This document shows positions 25,171-36,949 of a stretch of DNA of 64,000 nt, one piece after another. The stretch is from NCBI GenBank assembly GCA_023375675.1, contig JALQBC010000038.1:248001-312000 (forward strand). The letters are read 5' to 3'. A model generated the notes under the pieces. It searched no databases. It was not told the origin of the DNA and saw only the letters and a list, made by a program, of their open reading frames with translations. This DNA comes from Cytospora piceicola. Taxonomy: Eukaryota > Ascomycota > Sordariomycetes > Diaporthales > Cytosporaceae. The translations under genes were made by a program, and so were the position numbers. The number at the start of each line of letters is the position of its first letter. Within the stretch, counting starts at the first letter, position 1.

Positions 25171-26264
25171 TCACAGGTAGTTCTTTTTCCGACTTGTGCG
25201 CGTGTATTGGTTTAGGTGCCACTCGACGTCACCGTCCTTGTTCTCCAAAGACCCGCCCCGTATCTCGAATGGCCGGAGACTCATACGAGGTCCCACCTCA
25301 CTGAGCTCGCAGGAATCGTACGAGGTCCGCACGAAAACATGATGTCTGACTTCGATGATGTCGTCAACATTCTTGAACGTTACAACCCTGCCGCTTTTTG
25401 GCTTGTCGGAATCGGGTGGCAGCGGAGGGAACAGGTGCTTCAGAACCTTGACGATCCTTTGTCCCATAGGTGATGTGAAGCCCTGTGTATGACCATGTTA
25501 GCGACCGAGGTTACGACTTGGGGTTCAGAAAAGGGCACCAACCTCGAAAATAAGGTGCGGGTAGCTTTCCGAGACAGTACCGCGCAGGCTGTTGGGAATG
25601 TCCTGTCTCAAAACAACGTTGTGCAAGGAGAAAGAGACTGTCGGTCCATGCGGCAGATGAGATATAGTCATGGCTGTCGGTGTACCACGATGCTCGTGCA
25701 GTAATATAATGTCGGACAGGCCCCTGCTGTTGCACGAGCGCACGAGCTCGGGAAGGACAGTGTTTCCTCGATTCAGTCGAATTGCTGTAGGCATCAGAAG
25801 ACGGATCTCCTTGGAGAAGGCACCCAGTCTGCTGGAGGGCGATCGGGAAGTGGTCACGAGCACGCGAGGCTCGACAACACCGGAGAGCGCGGCATCTAGT
25901 ATGTATTAGCAGGAAGACCACATGTATCTCCAGTCGAGGTGTAGAGGAGCGGAGGGTCGAGCAGGGTCTGGAAGAACGTACACTCATCGTCGAGGTCCAG
26001 CTGCTCCTTGTTGTCAGGCATAGCCTCGTCATATTGGAAGTCCTTTCTCAGCTTCTCGTCGTTGGCGATTGCGTGTTCCAAGGGCCTGCCAGTCGCAAGG
26101 CTATCTCTCAGCTTGGCCCGTTTCTCGCTGATCTCGGCATCCTTCAGGAGGAGCGCCCTGCGGTAGAGGTAGTCTCGCCGTTGTCGGTTCTGTCTTCGCT
26201 GTTCGGATAGAACCATCAGTTCTCGATCTCCACGATGCAGTCAAGTGCTTGAACTCACAATCAT
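25171..26264 (-). CDS. IMP4: U3 snoRNP protein Imp4 (Brix domain)
   Basis: Four exons, 26264..26259 (only ATG ATT), 26198..25982, 25895..25543 and 25482..25171, giving 295 aa (yeast Imp4 is of similar size). The spliced N-terminus reads [20 protein letters not shown], the conserved Imp4 start. The Brix domain follows with [40 protein letters not shown] and [19 protein letters not shown]. The C-terminal half includes [14 protein letters not shown] and a basic tail SRKKNYL. Imp4 joins Imp3 and Mpp10 in the small-subunit processome for 18S rRNA maturation in the nucleolus. Without the 6-nt first exon the frame has no ATG, so this exon decides the start. Intron donors are GTGAGT, GTACGT and the weaker GTTGGT. 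Confidence 0.92.
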
Positions 26265-26935
26265 TTTGTATGTGTATGTGACGTTGTTGTTCTCAGAGTA
26301 GAGAGGAAATCTTGAAAATCTGCGACTTCCCCAAAAAGTTCCTTTGGGAAATCCTTATCGATCTTATCGGAGATCCCTGCTCGGTGTGCACAGGCCAGCA
26401 TGTCCCCGCCATTCTGCTTCTGGACTGCTGCTGAAGCGCCTGTTTGGCAGGCGTGGGCAGGCACTTTGGCGCGATTTCAGTTGGCGTGGAATTTCGTCGG
26501 GAATTTCTCGAGAAACCACCAAACACCCAAATCACCAATCCCACCACTACTTTCGAAGGGGAACTAGTCAGAAACGCCACTCGCGATTGCCACCCAGGGG
26601 AGACCGTGTAGCTGTGACAGTTAGGATGTGATAACCATCTTCCACTGTTACTACCTACATTATTTTCACTACTGGTAGAGCCGAGTCGAGGCTGCGGCAC
26701 CCTTCGTTCTACACATACACATATACATACACATACATACTGCTGTTGCTAAAGGTGTGTGTGTCTACTTCCTTGGATCTTTTCTTCTGTCTGGCACACC
26801 CACGCAGGCACCCTCCAACCCGCCCCTTCCAACCACACAAGGTCTGGGTGGAACCTTTGGGACTGACTCGAATTATAGTAAACCTAGCAGTAATATTCGA
26901 CTTTGCGACAGAACAATACACCGTCTCAAGCCAGC
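26265..26935. promoter_or_regulatory. Divergent promoter region IMP4 / UPF1
   Basis: 671 bp between two divergent starts. It includes an ACATA-type microsatellite at 26711-26740 and pyrimidine-rich DNA before the UPF1 start. No TATA box or specific operator can be assigned. Confidence 0.5.
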
Positions 26936-29900
26936 ATGGACGCTGCTTTCAACCATGTTGGCAATCATCTGATCTCCGACTCCGCCGATACCATCAAGGC
27001 TGGTGGCTCTGATGAGCTGTCCAACATCGACCCTGATGAGAGCCTGCTTTACGGTAGAGCTGGTGGACGCAGGGGACTCGGAAATGGTCGCCGACGGGCC
27101 GACGACGACGATGGCGAAAACGAGACGATTGGCGACGACGACGACGACGAGAGCCTCGCAAGTGTCTCTCTTGGCGCCATGAAGGGAGTGAGCCTCAACG
27201 AGCCCGAGGAGGAGAAAGAGCTACCTGCGCATGCTTGCGCCTACTGTGGGATCCACTCACCTTCATCCGTTGTCAAGTGTCTATCTTGCAGGAAGTGGTT
27301 CTGCAGCGGTCGCGGCGGTGCCAACACCTCCCACATTGTAAACCATCTCGTCCGCGCACGACACAAGGAGGTTCAGCTGCACCCCCAATCTCCCATGCAG
27401 GATACTATTCTGGAATGCTACAACTGTGGAACCCGCAATGTCTTCCTTCTCGGCTTCATCCCGGCTAAGTCTGATACTGTCGTGGTTCTTCTCTGCCGTC
27501 AGCCATGCGCCGCCAGTACCTCTTCCAAAGACATGAGCTGGGACGTTTCGCGTTGGCAGCCACTTATCGAGAACCGTTCTTTCCTGGACTGGCTTGTCCA
27601 CCCTCCCTCGGACGCCGAACAGCTGCGCGCTCGTCAGCTGACACCGCCCACTATCGCCAAGCTCGAGGAGATGTGGAAGGAAGACTCCAATGCCACGGTC
27701 GCGGACCTGGAGAAGGGCGCGAACGTTGATGACGACCCCCACCCCGTGCTTCTTCGATACGACGATTCGTTCCACTATCAAAACATCTTCGGACCCCTCG
27801 TCAAGATGGAATCCGATTTCGACAAGAAGCTGAAGGAGGCACAATCCGAAGATGGGTTGGTCGTGAGCTGGACCATGGGACTGAACAACAAGCACATGGC
27901 CAGCTTTGTCCTCCCCAAGATGGAGTCAGGCGATGTCAAGCTTGCTGTTGGGGACGAGATGCGTCTTAAGTACAAGGGAGAGCTTCGCCCTCCTTGGGAG
28001 GGTGTTGGCTATGTCATCAAGATCCCCAACAACCAGAATGACGAGGTCATTCTGGAGCTGCGAAAGACAGGGAGTGACAAGTCCGTCCCAACTGACTGCA
28101 CCCACAACTTCTCTGCCGAATATGTTTGGAAGGCTACTTCGTATGATCGCATGCAGCTCGCCATGAAGACCTTCGCGGTTGACGAGAAGAGTGTGTCTGG
28201 CTTCCTGTTCCATAAACTGCTTGGCCACGAGGTCCAAGTCGCGCCGACGAGGCCACAGGTACCCCGGAAGTTCACTGCGCCACACCTGCCCGACCTGAAC
28301 AACAGTCAGATCAATGCTATCAGGGCCGTTCTCTCGCAGCCTCTGAGTCTGATTCAGGGCCCTCCTGGAACCGGAAAGACTGTCACCTCGGCAACTATCA
28401 TCTACCATCTGGCCAAGATGAACAGTGGGCAGGTACTTGTCTGTGCTCCATCCAACGTCGCTGTTGATCAACTTTGCGAACGTATCCACCGCACTGGCCT
28501 GAAGGTCGTGCGCCTGACAGCCAAGTCACGAGAAGATGTCGAGTCCTCCGTCAAGTTCCTTGCTCTACATGAGCAAGTTCGATCCCTCGCCTCTGACATG
28601 GGTTCGGAGCTGGGTAAACTTACGACACTGAAGAACGATGTTGGCGAGCTGGCCAGTCACGACGAGAAGAAGTTCAAGCAGCTCACTAAGGCTGCCGAGA
28701 AGGAAATTTTGGGCAATGCCGATGTGGTCTGTTGCACATGTGTTGGTGCGGGTGACCCTCGACTTGCAAAGATGCAGTTCCGCAGCGTCCTCATCGACGA
28801 GTCCACCCAGTCAGCAGAGCCAGAGTGTTTGATCCCTCTCGTCCTCGGCTGCAAGCAGATCGTGTTGGTTGGTGACCACAAGCAGCTTGGCCCTGTGATC
28901 ATGAACAAGAAGGCTGCCAAGGCTGGTCTCAACCAGTCTCTTTTCGAGCGGCTGGTGAAGCTTAACCACGTTCCGATCCGCCTCAACGTGCAGTACCGTA
29001 TGCATCCGTGTCTGTCCGAGTTCCCGTCCAACATGTTCTACGAGGGTTCTCTTCAGAACGGTGTCACCATTCAAGAGCGACTCCGCAAAGATGTTGACTT
29101 CCCGTGGCCTGTCGCTGAGACTCCGATGATGTTCTGGTCTAACGTGGGCAACGAGGAGATATCGGCATCTGGTACCTCGTACCTCAACCGTACCGAGGCC
29201 TCAAACGTTGAGAAGGTGGTGACCCGATTCCTGAAGGCCGGTGTCAAGCCTCTCGACATTGGTGTTATTACCCCATACGAAGGTCAGAGAAGTTACATCG
29301 TCAGCACTTTGCAAACTACAGGGACATTCAAGAAGGAAAGCTACAAGGAAGTCGAGGTTGCATCTGTCGATGCCTTCCAGGGTCGTGAGAAGGACTTCAT
29401 CGTTCTGTCTTGTGTCCGTTCCAACGACACCCAAGGCATCGGTTTCCTTTCTGACCCTCGTCGTCTCAACGTGGCCCTTACTCGTGCCAAGTATGGTCTT
29501 GTTATCATTGGAAACCCCAAGGTGCTGTCTAAGCATGAACTATGGCACCATCTCCTGGTTCACTTCAAAGACCGCAAGTGCCTCGTGGAGGGCCCGCTCA
29601 CCAACCTACAGACATCTCTCTTGCAGTTTGGCCGCCCCAAGACGAGTTACCGCCCGCAGCGATTCGGCCCTGTTGGCCAGTCAATGAACTACGGAACCAA
29701 CAGCCGATACGGTGGCACTGGGACGAATGGTTCGACTCGAGAGTTCGATTCGGCGTCCATGATGTCGTACATCCCCGACGACGTTTCCTCGATCCACGGC
29801 TCTGCACTCGGAGGTGCCGCCTTCAACTCAGCTTACCCTCACATGTTCTCCAGCTTCAGCCCTGACCAGTGGCCTGGACTCCCCGGCGTCGCCCCACCCA

Positions 29901-30235
29901 ACCGCTCCAACGGCAAGAACCGAGGTCGGGGTACCGAGAGCGTCGCAGGCGAGAGTGTGGCCACCTCTGAGTACACCGAAACGAGCGCCAGTGTCATTGG
30001 CGGAAAGGGCATCGGACAGGGTGGTGCGAGCCTCGGAGCAGGTCTGCATGATGCCGTCGGCGCTTCTCGTCCGACTTCATACAGCCAGAGCGACCGCCTG
30101 CGACAGTACGTTGAGGCTATGGGCGGTGGCCGGCTGGGACCCAGCAACGGTTACGGACGACGAGATGACGACGAGAAGAGCATCAGCACCGCTTTCCACA
30201 GCCAGCTCGGCGGCACTGGTTTCGACGGGATTTGA
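26936..30235 (+). CDS. UPF1: ATP-dependent RNA helicase Upf1 (nonsense-mediated decay)
   Basis: Single uninterrupted exon of 1099 aa, the expected Upf1 length. The Cys/His-rich zinc domain starts near residue 98 ([20 protein letters not shown], later [10 protein letters not shown]). The SF1 helicase core has Walker A GPPGTGKT (about residue 474), motif [15 protein letters not shown] (about 619), [31 protein letters not shown] (about 811) and [16 protein letters not shown]. The C-terminus is Ser/Gly-rich with TQ/SQ-like sites (SYSQSDRL), the type of tail phosphorylated in animals. Upf1 detects premature stop codons on terminating ribosomes and drives mRNA decay in the cytoplasm. An acidic stretch ([17 protein letters not shown]) lies before the zinc domain. 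The start is the first ATG; upstream frame extension has no ATG. Confidence 0.97.
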   Translation: MDAAFNHVGNHLISDSADTIKAGGSDELSNIDPDESLLYGRAGGRRGLGNGRRRADDDDGENETIGDDDDDESLASVSLGAMKGVSLNEPEEEKELPAHACAYCGIHSPSSVVKCLSCRKWFCSGRGGANTSHIVNHLVRARHKEVQLHPQSPMQDTILECYNCGTRNVFLLGFIPAKSDTVVVLLCRQPCAASTSSKDMSWDVSRWQPLIENRSFLDWLVHPPSDAEQLRARQLTPPTIAKLEEMWKEDSNATVADLEKGANVDDDPHPVLLRYDDSFHYQNIFGPLVKMESDFDKKLKEAQSEDGLVVSWTMGLNNKHMASFVLPKMESGDVKLAVGDEMRLKYKGELRPPWEGVGYVIKIPNNQNDEVILELRKTGSDKSVPTDCTHNFSAEYVWKATSYDRMQLAMKTFAVDEKSVSGFLFHKLLGHEVQVAPTRPQVPRKFTAPHLPDLNNSQINAIRAVLSQPLSLIQGPPGTGKTVTSATIIYHLAKMNSGQVLVCAPSNVAVDQLCERIHRTGLKVVRLTAKSREDVESSVKFLALHEQVRSLASDMGSELGKLTTLKNDVGELASHDEKKFKQLTKAAEKEILGNADVVCCTCVGAGDPRLAKMQFRSVLIDESTQSAEPECLIPLVLGCKQIVLVGDHKQLGPVIMNKKAAKAGLNQSLFERLVKLNHVPIRLNVQYRMHPCLSEFPSNMFYEGSLQNGVTIQERLRKDVDFPWPVAETPMMFWSNVGNEEISASGTSYLNRTEASNVEKVVTRFLKAGVKPLDIGVITPYEGQRSYIVSTLQTTGTFKKESYKEVEVASVDAFQGREKDFIVLSCVRSNDTQGIGFLSDPRRLNVALTRAKYGLVIIGNPKVLSKHELWHHLLVHFKDRKCLVEGPLTNLQTSLLQFGRPKTSYRPQRFGPVGQSMNYGTNSRYGGTGTNGSTREFDSASMMSYIPDDVSSIHGSALGGAAFNSAYPHMFSSFSPDQWPGLPGVAPPNRSNGKNRGRGTESVAGESVATSEYTETSASVIGGKGIGQGGASLGAGLHDAVGASRPTSYSQSDRLRQYVEAMGGGRLGPSNGYGRRDDDEKSISTAFHSQLGGTGFDGI

Positions 30236-31782
30236 TTGAATCGATGAGCAATGCAGTTGGCATTATACATTGGCTCCAGGGACTTTGATGTCGAGGCTAT
30301 CAGTCGCAACTAAAGCCTGTCTCTCACCGGCATCTTGCGTCTGCCCCAGCCTCGCGTCGCCCGGAACGACGACGGGCAACCTCAACCGATCAACCAAACC
30401 GCCCAGACAGGTGGCAAACAACGGTATGCCAAGCATGTCAGGTCTCTATGCGTGCCGCCACTCACCGAGTCTGCCCAGCCCGCATGAACTGCCGCCGGTC
30501 TTTATCCTGGCGAGGCATCAGTCACAGTCACGGCAGCCATGTCGATACACACAATCGACGCTGGCCGGCCTGTTCACTTTGAGTGAGGAGGAAGCGGATG
30601 CGGCTGGAACGAGTTGGAGTCGTCCAAGGCGACTGCGTTAGAGTAAAGCAGGTATGGTTACTCAGCGTGCTCTATGCTCCTTGAGGGGTAGCTAGACTCA
30701 GGTTTGAGCGCCTCGAATCAGTGCCACGACGTTTGGCAAGGCAAGGTCGATGAAAGCGGATCCTTCAGATTATCACTTTCAGAAGGGCTACTAGTAGGGC
30801 TTGTGGTCTTACGATAGACTGCAGTCGTCATTTCCCCAGTGGCAGCTTTAGAGTCAAGAGTTGTTCGTTTAGTTGGAAGTCTGGCTCACTTGAGTAAAGG
30901 AAAAAGGAAAAAAGGAAACATGGAGGAGAAGGAACAGATAGTGGTTGAGATTTGCTAGTAACATTCTTTTTTGGTGGAAGTCCAGTCACTCTTTTGATAT
31001 GCACTTGGCGCCATGATGATCTCTCATCATAGTGCTGCGCTTTAAATACAGATTTATACCTACGTATGTGTTTAACGGCTTGACTGTGTAAGTGGACGAC
31101 TTCACAGGCTTGTGAAACAGGCTTTCTGGGGCGAGTTGTCAAAGCATCATTCATATTTCTAGCCGGATTGGTTCCCATTTGTGCAAAGTACCCCTGAACT
31201 GGACCCCTCAACAGCCCACCAAATGAACAAAACGTGGACATACATGGACGCATAAGCCTGCATGTCTGACTGATTGACTGACAACCTTGGAACCTTGGAA
31301 GACCTTGGCGTCCACCTAACATCCATGACTCTCTTTTTTATTCAGCTGGTGCTCTTATACTAAGCCTCCTTTGTTCCGTTACAGTATCACTTCGTGTTCC
31401 CTTCATCTGTTCACTCTTAATTCCACATTTCTTGAACTTCTTCTCCCTCCTCCAACCGCATGCGAAACTGCAAACTCGTATCGTGTTTCTGCTGTCAATC
31501 GTGTAACATTAAGCCACGATCGGCCAACGTCACTGGCCTTCGCCCCTGCACGTGCCGCCCCTCGTAATACGGATACGCGGAGACCCAGAACCTTCAAGAA
31601 CGACTTCTGGGTCGGACGACTGCCCCGTGCCAGACATCGCGAGAGGGAGGGAAAAGAGAGAGAGGGAGGGAGAGAGAGAGAGATCTATATACATACAACA
31701 TATAGAACTCTGTGTTATAATTCGAGTTTCTCATACGAAAAAACATACGTGGGCTTTTCAAACCCCATACATACGATTCCCA
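30236..31782. other. Intergenic region, no gene supported
   Basis: About 1.5 kb between UPF1 and the AhpC/TSA-like gene, both on the plus strand. It should hold the UPF1 3' UTR and the next promoter. A GA-rich tract lies at 31641-31684, about 100 bp before the downstream start. No domain in any frame. Confidence 0.55.
31641..31684. repeat. GA-rich microsatellite
   Basis: An imperfect GAGAGGGAGG/GAGAGA tract in the likely promoter or 5' leader of the AhpC/TSA-like gene. Such tracts often bind GAGA-type factors or exclude nucleosomes; that role is inference. Confidence 0.7.
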
Positions 31783-33200
31783 ATGGTCGCATCAAACCAC
31801 CCGGCAGTTGAAGACGCCACAAATCCAAGGCCCAATCAGGAGCCGCGTCTGTCAGATGTGGAGGAGAAGACCCGCGCCGCAGACGAGACCTCAACGCGAC
31901 CACCGGCCTATTCAGCAACCCCCAAGCGCAAGCCGTTGCCAGAGAAGGTCGTCGAGGCGGGCATAACGGCAGACGAGAAGAAGCCAACCACCCCAGAGGG
32001 GACCTCGTCAAAGCATCATGATATCAGGCCGTCGACGCCAGGGGCAGAGAAGAAGGATGTTGGGGCCTCCCCGAGATCAAGCATCCAGACCGACTTCGAG
32101 GATGTGAACCCACCCGACTTCCAGGGCGAAGTGCTGACCAACGACGAGCTGCCGTCGCCCGAGACGGTACGCAAGATCGAGAACTACATCGTGCTGGACA
32201 GGCATGGCAAGACGCATACCTTCAAGAGCCTGTACACGGGGCGCAATGTCGCTCGGAGGGTGCTGATCATCTTTGTGCGACACTTCTTCTGCGGTGTAAG
32301 TGTTATTTATATATTCCAGACTGGTCCCCACCCCCCAACCCTCGCCCCCCCCCCCGCGCCCTCCCCGGGAAGTACTGTTCCGCTGACAAGCGCCCCCAGA
32401 ACTGCCAGGAATACCTCCGCACCCTCTCGGCCTCCATCACGCCCGAGGCCCTCCTCCAGCTGCCCATCCCGACCTTCATCGCGGTCGTGGGGTGCGGCGA
32501 CCCGGGCCTGATCGACATGTACGCGGCCGCGACGGGCAGCCCGTTCCCCGTCTACGCGGACCCGACGCGGAAGCTGTACGAGGAGCTGGGCATGGTCAAG
32601 ACGCTGGCGCTGGGGCCGCGCCCGGCGTACATGCGCAAGAGCCTGGTCCGCTCGTCCATGGACGGCATCCTGCAGGGCGTCAAGCAGATCCGGAGCGGGC
32701 TGGCCATCAGGGGCGGCGACCAGCGGCAGATCGGCGGGGAGTTCCTGTTCGAGCCCGTGAACGCCCTGAGCCCGGCCCTGCCCAGCCCCGTGGTGCACGA
32801 GTCGGAGGGGAGGTTCAGGCTGGGTTATGGTGGTGAGGAAGGGGGGACGGGGGAGAAGAGGGAGAAGAGGGAGGGGAGTGTGAATGGTAGGTTGGCTGCG
32901 GCGGCGGCTGGGCATAGCCGGACGACGAGCGTGAGTGATAATGACAATGACGAGGTGGAGGAGCCGAGTCTGGTTGAGGAGAAGAAGGTGACGTGGTGTC
33001 ACCGGATGAGGACGACGAGGGATCACGTCGAGATCCCGGAGATGATGGAGGTGTTGGGGCTGGATGGTCAGGGAAATCCTATCAAGGACCAGAAGAGGTG
33101 GTCGAAGGCCGTGGGCTTGAGGAAGGGGACTGGCCTGAGCTTGGCAGGTCAGATGAGCCGTATGAGCCGACAGGTGGTCCCTGAGCCTGAGCGCGAGTGA
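31783..33200 (+). CDS. AhpC/TSA (AAED1/PRXL2-like) thioredoxin-fold protein
   Basis: Two exons, 31783..32295 and 32400..33200, giving 437 aa. The first ~130 residues are low-complexity (Pro, Lys, Thr). A thioredoxin-like domain begins near residue 140 (IENYIVLDRHGKTHTFKSL) and has VLIIFVRHFFCGNCQEYLRT, a CxxC motif (C170-G-N-C173). The intron falls exactly inside it, after C170-G171. The domain continues with IPTFIAVVGCGDPGLIDMYA, FPVYADPTRKLYEELGM and YMRKSLVRSS, the pattern of the AAED1/PRXL2 group. The C-terminal third is charged and probably disordered. The AAED1 group is thought to be redox-active, but substrates are poorly known. The start ATG is the only one before the conserved region that keeps a reasonable length. 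Confidence 0.82.
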
Positions 33201-34550
33201 GGTTGGTAATGGACCGGCTGTGTTTTCTTCACTTTTACCCTCCAGCGAGCGGGCCTCGGGCGGGTTCATATTCCAAAATTGCATGGCATAGCGCTCAGTT
33301 GTGGCTATTTGATATCGCATATTAGTCGATTTCTCTGATTATACATATACATTTGGTGCTATCCGGTCTTAGTGACCGGAATGTCGTGATCCATCCATCA
33401 TATCGACCGGCCTGGAATACTGGATGTTGTTGGCTACAGCAGAATATATTGAAGTCGACCAGCCTCTTGAAGAGATTCGAATTGTTCTTTCCCAGGTGTC
33501 AGCCAATACCACACCTGGCAGTGTGGATAGCGGCGCAGGAGGAAAAGGAGACGGTGGTAGTCATCTTCCTTCGCCCTGGGTAATCAGCAAGTGTGACCTC
33601 TGCATTGCCAAAAGATATCAGCTTACAAGACAGTTCAATTTTCCCGGAAACCACGCCGTCTCCCTCCAACAACTCCTGTCTATATGCAACGCCAGTATTC
33701 TATATGCAACACCAGTACTGCTGCAGCCGTCACCCTAGCAATAGAGCTCGTTATCTTTTGGAACAATATCCGGGGCGTGAATGACCTCAACTCCGCGACG
33801 CAGCTCATAGCTCCCGTCATCAGCGGTGCGTAGCGTTCACATCTGGCTCTCGGGACAGAAGAGGGAAGTGAAGGCAATACATTCCCGCATCTCCCGAGCA
33901 GCAGTCGAGGAAGTGTACCAGCAGCAGTGGTAGTCTACGAAGCAGGAAGGAGACATAGGGTCGGCGGGACATCGACGGCACCATCGTTCCAGGAGGACAT
34001 CAAGGCGGTCTTCGAATATGGTCGACTTACCCTCCGTACATTTCTGGTGTCCCGCCCAATTTCCACGGCCGTGCCAACAGCGCTGTCATCACTTGATGGC
34101 CCCGCAGCTTCTGGACAGTACAATATGACACCGTCAGCTATGGCTGGGGTTGATGGTGACTTGTATCTTGGTAACCACGTCTGCGCCGAACCGGAACCGC
34201 CTACAATGCTCCCAGTCCCTCCTGCTAACGATTTGGGTTGCCTTCCACCCGAGCCTCCACTCACGGCAGCATAGATGCAGGGAGGGTGTCGATATCTTCA
34301 TTGTCCGAAGGGTCTTTCTTCCCGCCCGTTGGAGAGTGTCCTTCAACCTCTCCTCCGCTAGGTGGCTTTGTTCAGAAGGGAAAGGGCCAGGAATCGAAAG
34401 ACAGGCCATGAATACAGGAGATATCATCGTCACAGCTTTCCAAATTCAAGTGCCGGCTGCATATGGATGGTCGCGGCCTCGTGTCGTTAATCTTACAGCC
34501 ACACATGGGCCAGTCCCGACAAGTCCCAGAACAATGCCCCCCTTCCAGCT
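33201..34550. other. Convergent intergenic region, no gene supported
   Basis: About 1.35 kb between the 3' ends of the AhpC/TSA-like gene and the minus-strand hypothetical gene. A 13-17 bp near-repeat (TCTATATGCAACRCCAGTA) occurs in tandem at about 33679-33718. Open frames here have no domain. Confidence 0.5.
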
Positions 34551-35090
34551 TCACCCACCCTTACTCTTCCTTCTCGAGAACAGCCGACCAATCTTACTCC
34601 CGGTATTTCCCCTCAACGAAGGCTCCTCAGGCCTCTCCCCACCCCCCTCCCCCTCCTCACTCACAACCGCCAAGCCAGCAGCAGCAGCACCGCGGCCACC
34701 GCGACCAGCACCCCGCCCGGCCTCCCCATCCACCACCTCGCCGCCACCACTCCTCGCCCAGCCCCCCTTGGCCCTCAGCCTGCTCACCCGGACCTCGAAC
34801 CGGTCCCTCCCCTCCTCGCGCGTGACGCACCCGCCCACGTACAGCCCGTCCCTCTCGAAGTGGACCGCAGGCTCGCTCATGAGGCCGGGGCCATTGACGT
34901 CCTCCTTGGCCTCCTTGGCCTCCCTGACGCAGTGCGCCCGCGCGGCCGCGTTGGCCGAGGCGGCGTCGTAGAAGAAGGCGGCGCCGACCGGGGCGGAGAG
35001 GTGGCCTGTCTCGTCCTGTGGTGTGTAAAAGTCCCGACGAAGGATAACGTATGTTGTCGATAAGTCGACGTTGAAGATGAAGTCGGTCAT
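34551..35090 (-). CDS. Hypothetical protein, 179 aa
   Basis: Single-exon frame with high GC at third positions, like its coding neighbours. The N-terminus MTDFIFNVDLSTTYVILRRD looks like a compact folded segment of about 110 residues, including GAAFFYDAASANAAARAHCV and VHFERDGLYVGGCVTREEGR. The last ~65 residues are Gly/Ala/Arg-rich and end in a basic SRRKSKGG. I do not recognise a family. A frame extension to 35186 offers an upstream ATG, but the added residues are low-complexity. There is no signal peptide or membrane segment. Both minus-strand neighbours are 0.7 kb or more away, so the context gives no clue to function. Confidence 0.55.
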   Translation of the reverse strand: MTDFIFNVDLSTTYVILRRDFYTPQDETGHLSAPVGAAFFYDAASANAAARAHCVREAKEAKEDVNGPGLMSEPAVHFERDGLYVGGCVTREEGRDRFEVRVSRLRAKGGWARSGGGEVVDGEAGRGAGRGGRGAAAAGLAVVSEEGEGGGERPEEPSLRGNTGSKIGRLFSRRKSKGG

Positions 35091-35776
35091 GTGGGACGGT
35101 GATGATATTGGTGATTGTCTGTGGGGGGATTTTGTTTGCGGCCGCGGGTAATAGCTGGATTCCCCTTCCGAGGGTCTATGGTTCAAAGGGCACGGAGTAT
35201 TTTCATTACTTCATTTGAAACGAACGGTAGGGAGAGCAGAGGTAATGCGTTTGTTAGTGTCATGTGAGTAATTGGTTCCTCAACTGCAGATTCTCTTGCG
35301 AGACATGCATCAAAGAAGAGAAACCATGATGACGAACGAGATAGTATCCATCGCCGATACAATCAACGAATAGTTTATCATCCAGATCGAACACATCGTA
35401 ATAGCAAGGAAGCATACAGTAAATCCATTCCCGGAACTAGCAAGGATTTGTCCGTCAAGGCGTAGGCGGCCGACGGCTTAGACCATTACTCGATAAAACT
35501 TCGTTTGGGGGTTTCTCATGGGTATCAGTAGCACCCAATGGGCAGGCCCCAGTAGAAGTTCTAAATACACAGATGTGTGTGCAAAAGGATCTGTTGCTGC
35601 AATAGGACCCATTGTGTTTTGAATCTCGAGTGTTGTCTCTGTATCTAAGCTAGACTCATCAGCTTGTCAAACCTGAAGGTTGAGTTCAAATCGTATTGCG
35701 ACAACATGGCCCATCCTTGTACAGCAAAGTCGCTGTGGCGGAAATAGCAAGCTCAAGCAAACGACCAGATTGACTC
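35091..35776. other. Intergenic region, no gene supported
   Basis: About 0.7 kb between the start of the hypothetical gene and the end of the interrupted host gene, both on the minus strand. It presumably carries a promoter and a 3' UTR. Nothing else is recognisable. Confidence 0.5.
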
Positions 35777-36333
35777 TCAAAGATTCTCCTCCGTCTCAAG
35801 TGAGCCAAAAATGGATCCTTGTTGCGCTCGATCCGACAGGGCGTCCTCTTCGAACTCTTCGATAGGGTCACTGCCATAGTTTGGTAGCTTCTTGATGTTT
35901 GCCCTTCCATCGCTCTTCCGCGCGGGCCGCCCGCGCATTGGATTTCTACCCCTAATTTGTGCAGTTGACAACGCAATGTGTCTTCGTTCGTCGACAGGAC
36001 CAAGCTTCTTACCCATGAACAATTTTGGTCGCGCAAATTTGTATGCTTCACTTGAATTACCGTGCTTCTCGAGTTGATGTGGTTGAAATGAGAGTGGCGA
36101 TTGGTCTGTGTCGGTGGAGAAGGTATCGATCCCTATGGGCTTCATCAGACTGTCTACCAGGTCTGTCTGCGCCATTGAAGAAGAGTTCACAGAACCAGCG
36201 GTCGCTCGATCAGTTTGCATAGTTGTATCCGAGAATTGGATTTCTGAAGTCAGTAACGGCGACGAGGCTCCCGTAGTGGCTACGCAACTTGCCGAAGCTG
36301 CGGTCGAGAGTTCGGTAGCAAGATGCTAGCAGG
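35777..36333 (-). pseudogene. 3' remnant of the host gene split by the copia element
   Basis: Minus-strand frame of 182 codons from a TAG at 36328-36326 to the natural stop at 35777. Its frame is exactly that of the 5' part (42703-43792) once the element and one target-site copy are removed: CCG GAT ACC TGC TAG CAT. The only break in the rejoined frame is that TAG, 6 bp from the target-site duplication. A C-to-T change at CpA (CAG to TAG) would explain it as RIP leakage. The encoded segment is Ser/Thr-rich then basic (RGRNPMRGRPARKSDGR) and ends with an acidic tail (DPIEEFEEDALSD). It has no promoter of its own now. Loss of the C-terminal ~180 residues from the gene product is expected. Confidence 0.75.
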
Positions 36334-36338
36334 TATCC
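36334..36338. repeat. Target-site duplication, left copy (TATCC)
   Basis: TATCC directly precedes the TG start of the left LTR and is identical to the 5 bp directly after the CA end of the right LTR (42698-42702). Copia elements usually make 5-bp duplications. Confidence 0.9.
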
Positions 36339-36504
36339 TGTCACACGTAATATATACTCGATTAATATGTTAATGTATTGTCTCGTACCCCGCTTACTCG
36401 GGTACGCTAATTTCTATATTAAATATATCCCGAAGTTAATTATATAACTTACTTATTTATACAGACCGAGGTATTTCCGCAGGCACCTTTACTACCGTTT
36501 AATA
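36339..36504 (-). repeat. Left LTR (3' LTR of the element), 166 bp
   Basis: Aligns end to end, without gaps, with 42532-42697. I count 21 mismatches and all are transitions. Starts TGTCA; its inner end is TTAATA where the other copy has CTGACA, consistent with C-to-T and G-to-A change. Confidence 0.93.
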
Positions 36505-36949
36505 CACCCTTTAGAGGAAGCTATCTACAGATAGGTTTCTCTGCGTAGGCCTTTTTTTTAAAGTGTTAACCTTTATAAAAGGGTAAGGTAAGTAAGGCTT
36601 ATTATAGCTATATAGCTAACTATATTTAGTAATATCGTCTACGAAACGTGTTTCTTTTCTTTTTATTTACTATTACGTAGTTATTACTACTACTACTACT
36701 ACCGTAGTAGTAGTAATAATAACAACTAATAAAGCTTTAGCAGTTTTCTTTATACGTTCCTTTTTAATCGTCTGTATAATGCTTTTCTATTTTAAAAAGG
36801 AAGTAGCCGAAATAGTTAACGATATATTCTTTACTAAGCTAAGTCTTGTTTTAAAGCAGGCTACCTTTATATATCTTCTTATATTTTTATCCTTTATATC
36901 TTTTCTAATTAGTATATAGCTTAACGATATTATCGTCTGTTTAAACGAT

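Noticed and set aside
24764..25222. 152-codon minus-strand frame
   Set aside because: It overlaps the IMP4 terminus in another frame and has no recognisable features.
33935..34264. 109-codon minus-strand frame, Gly/Ser-rich
   Set aside because: Low complexity, no domain, and located between two convergent gene ends.
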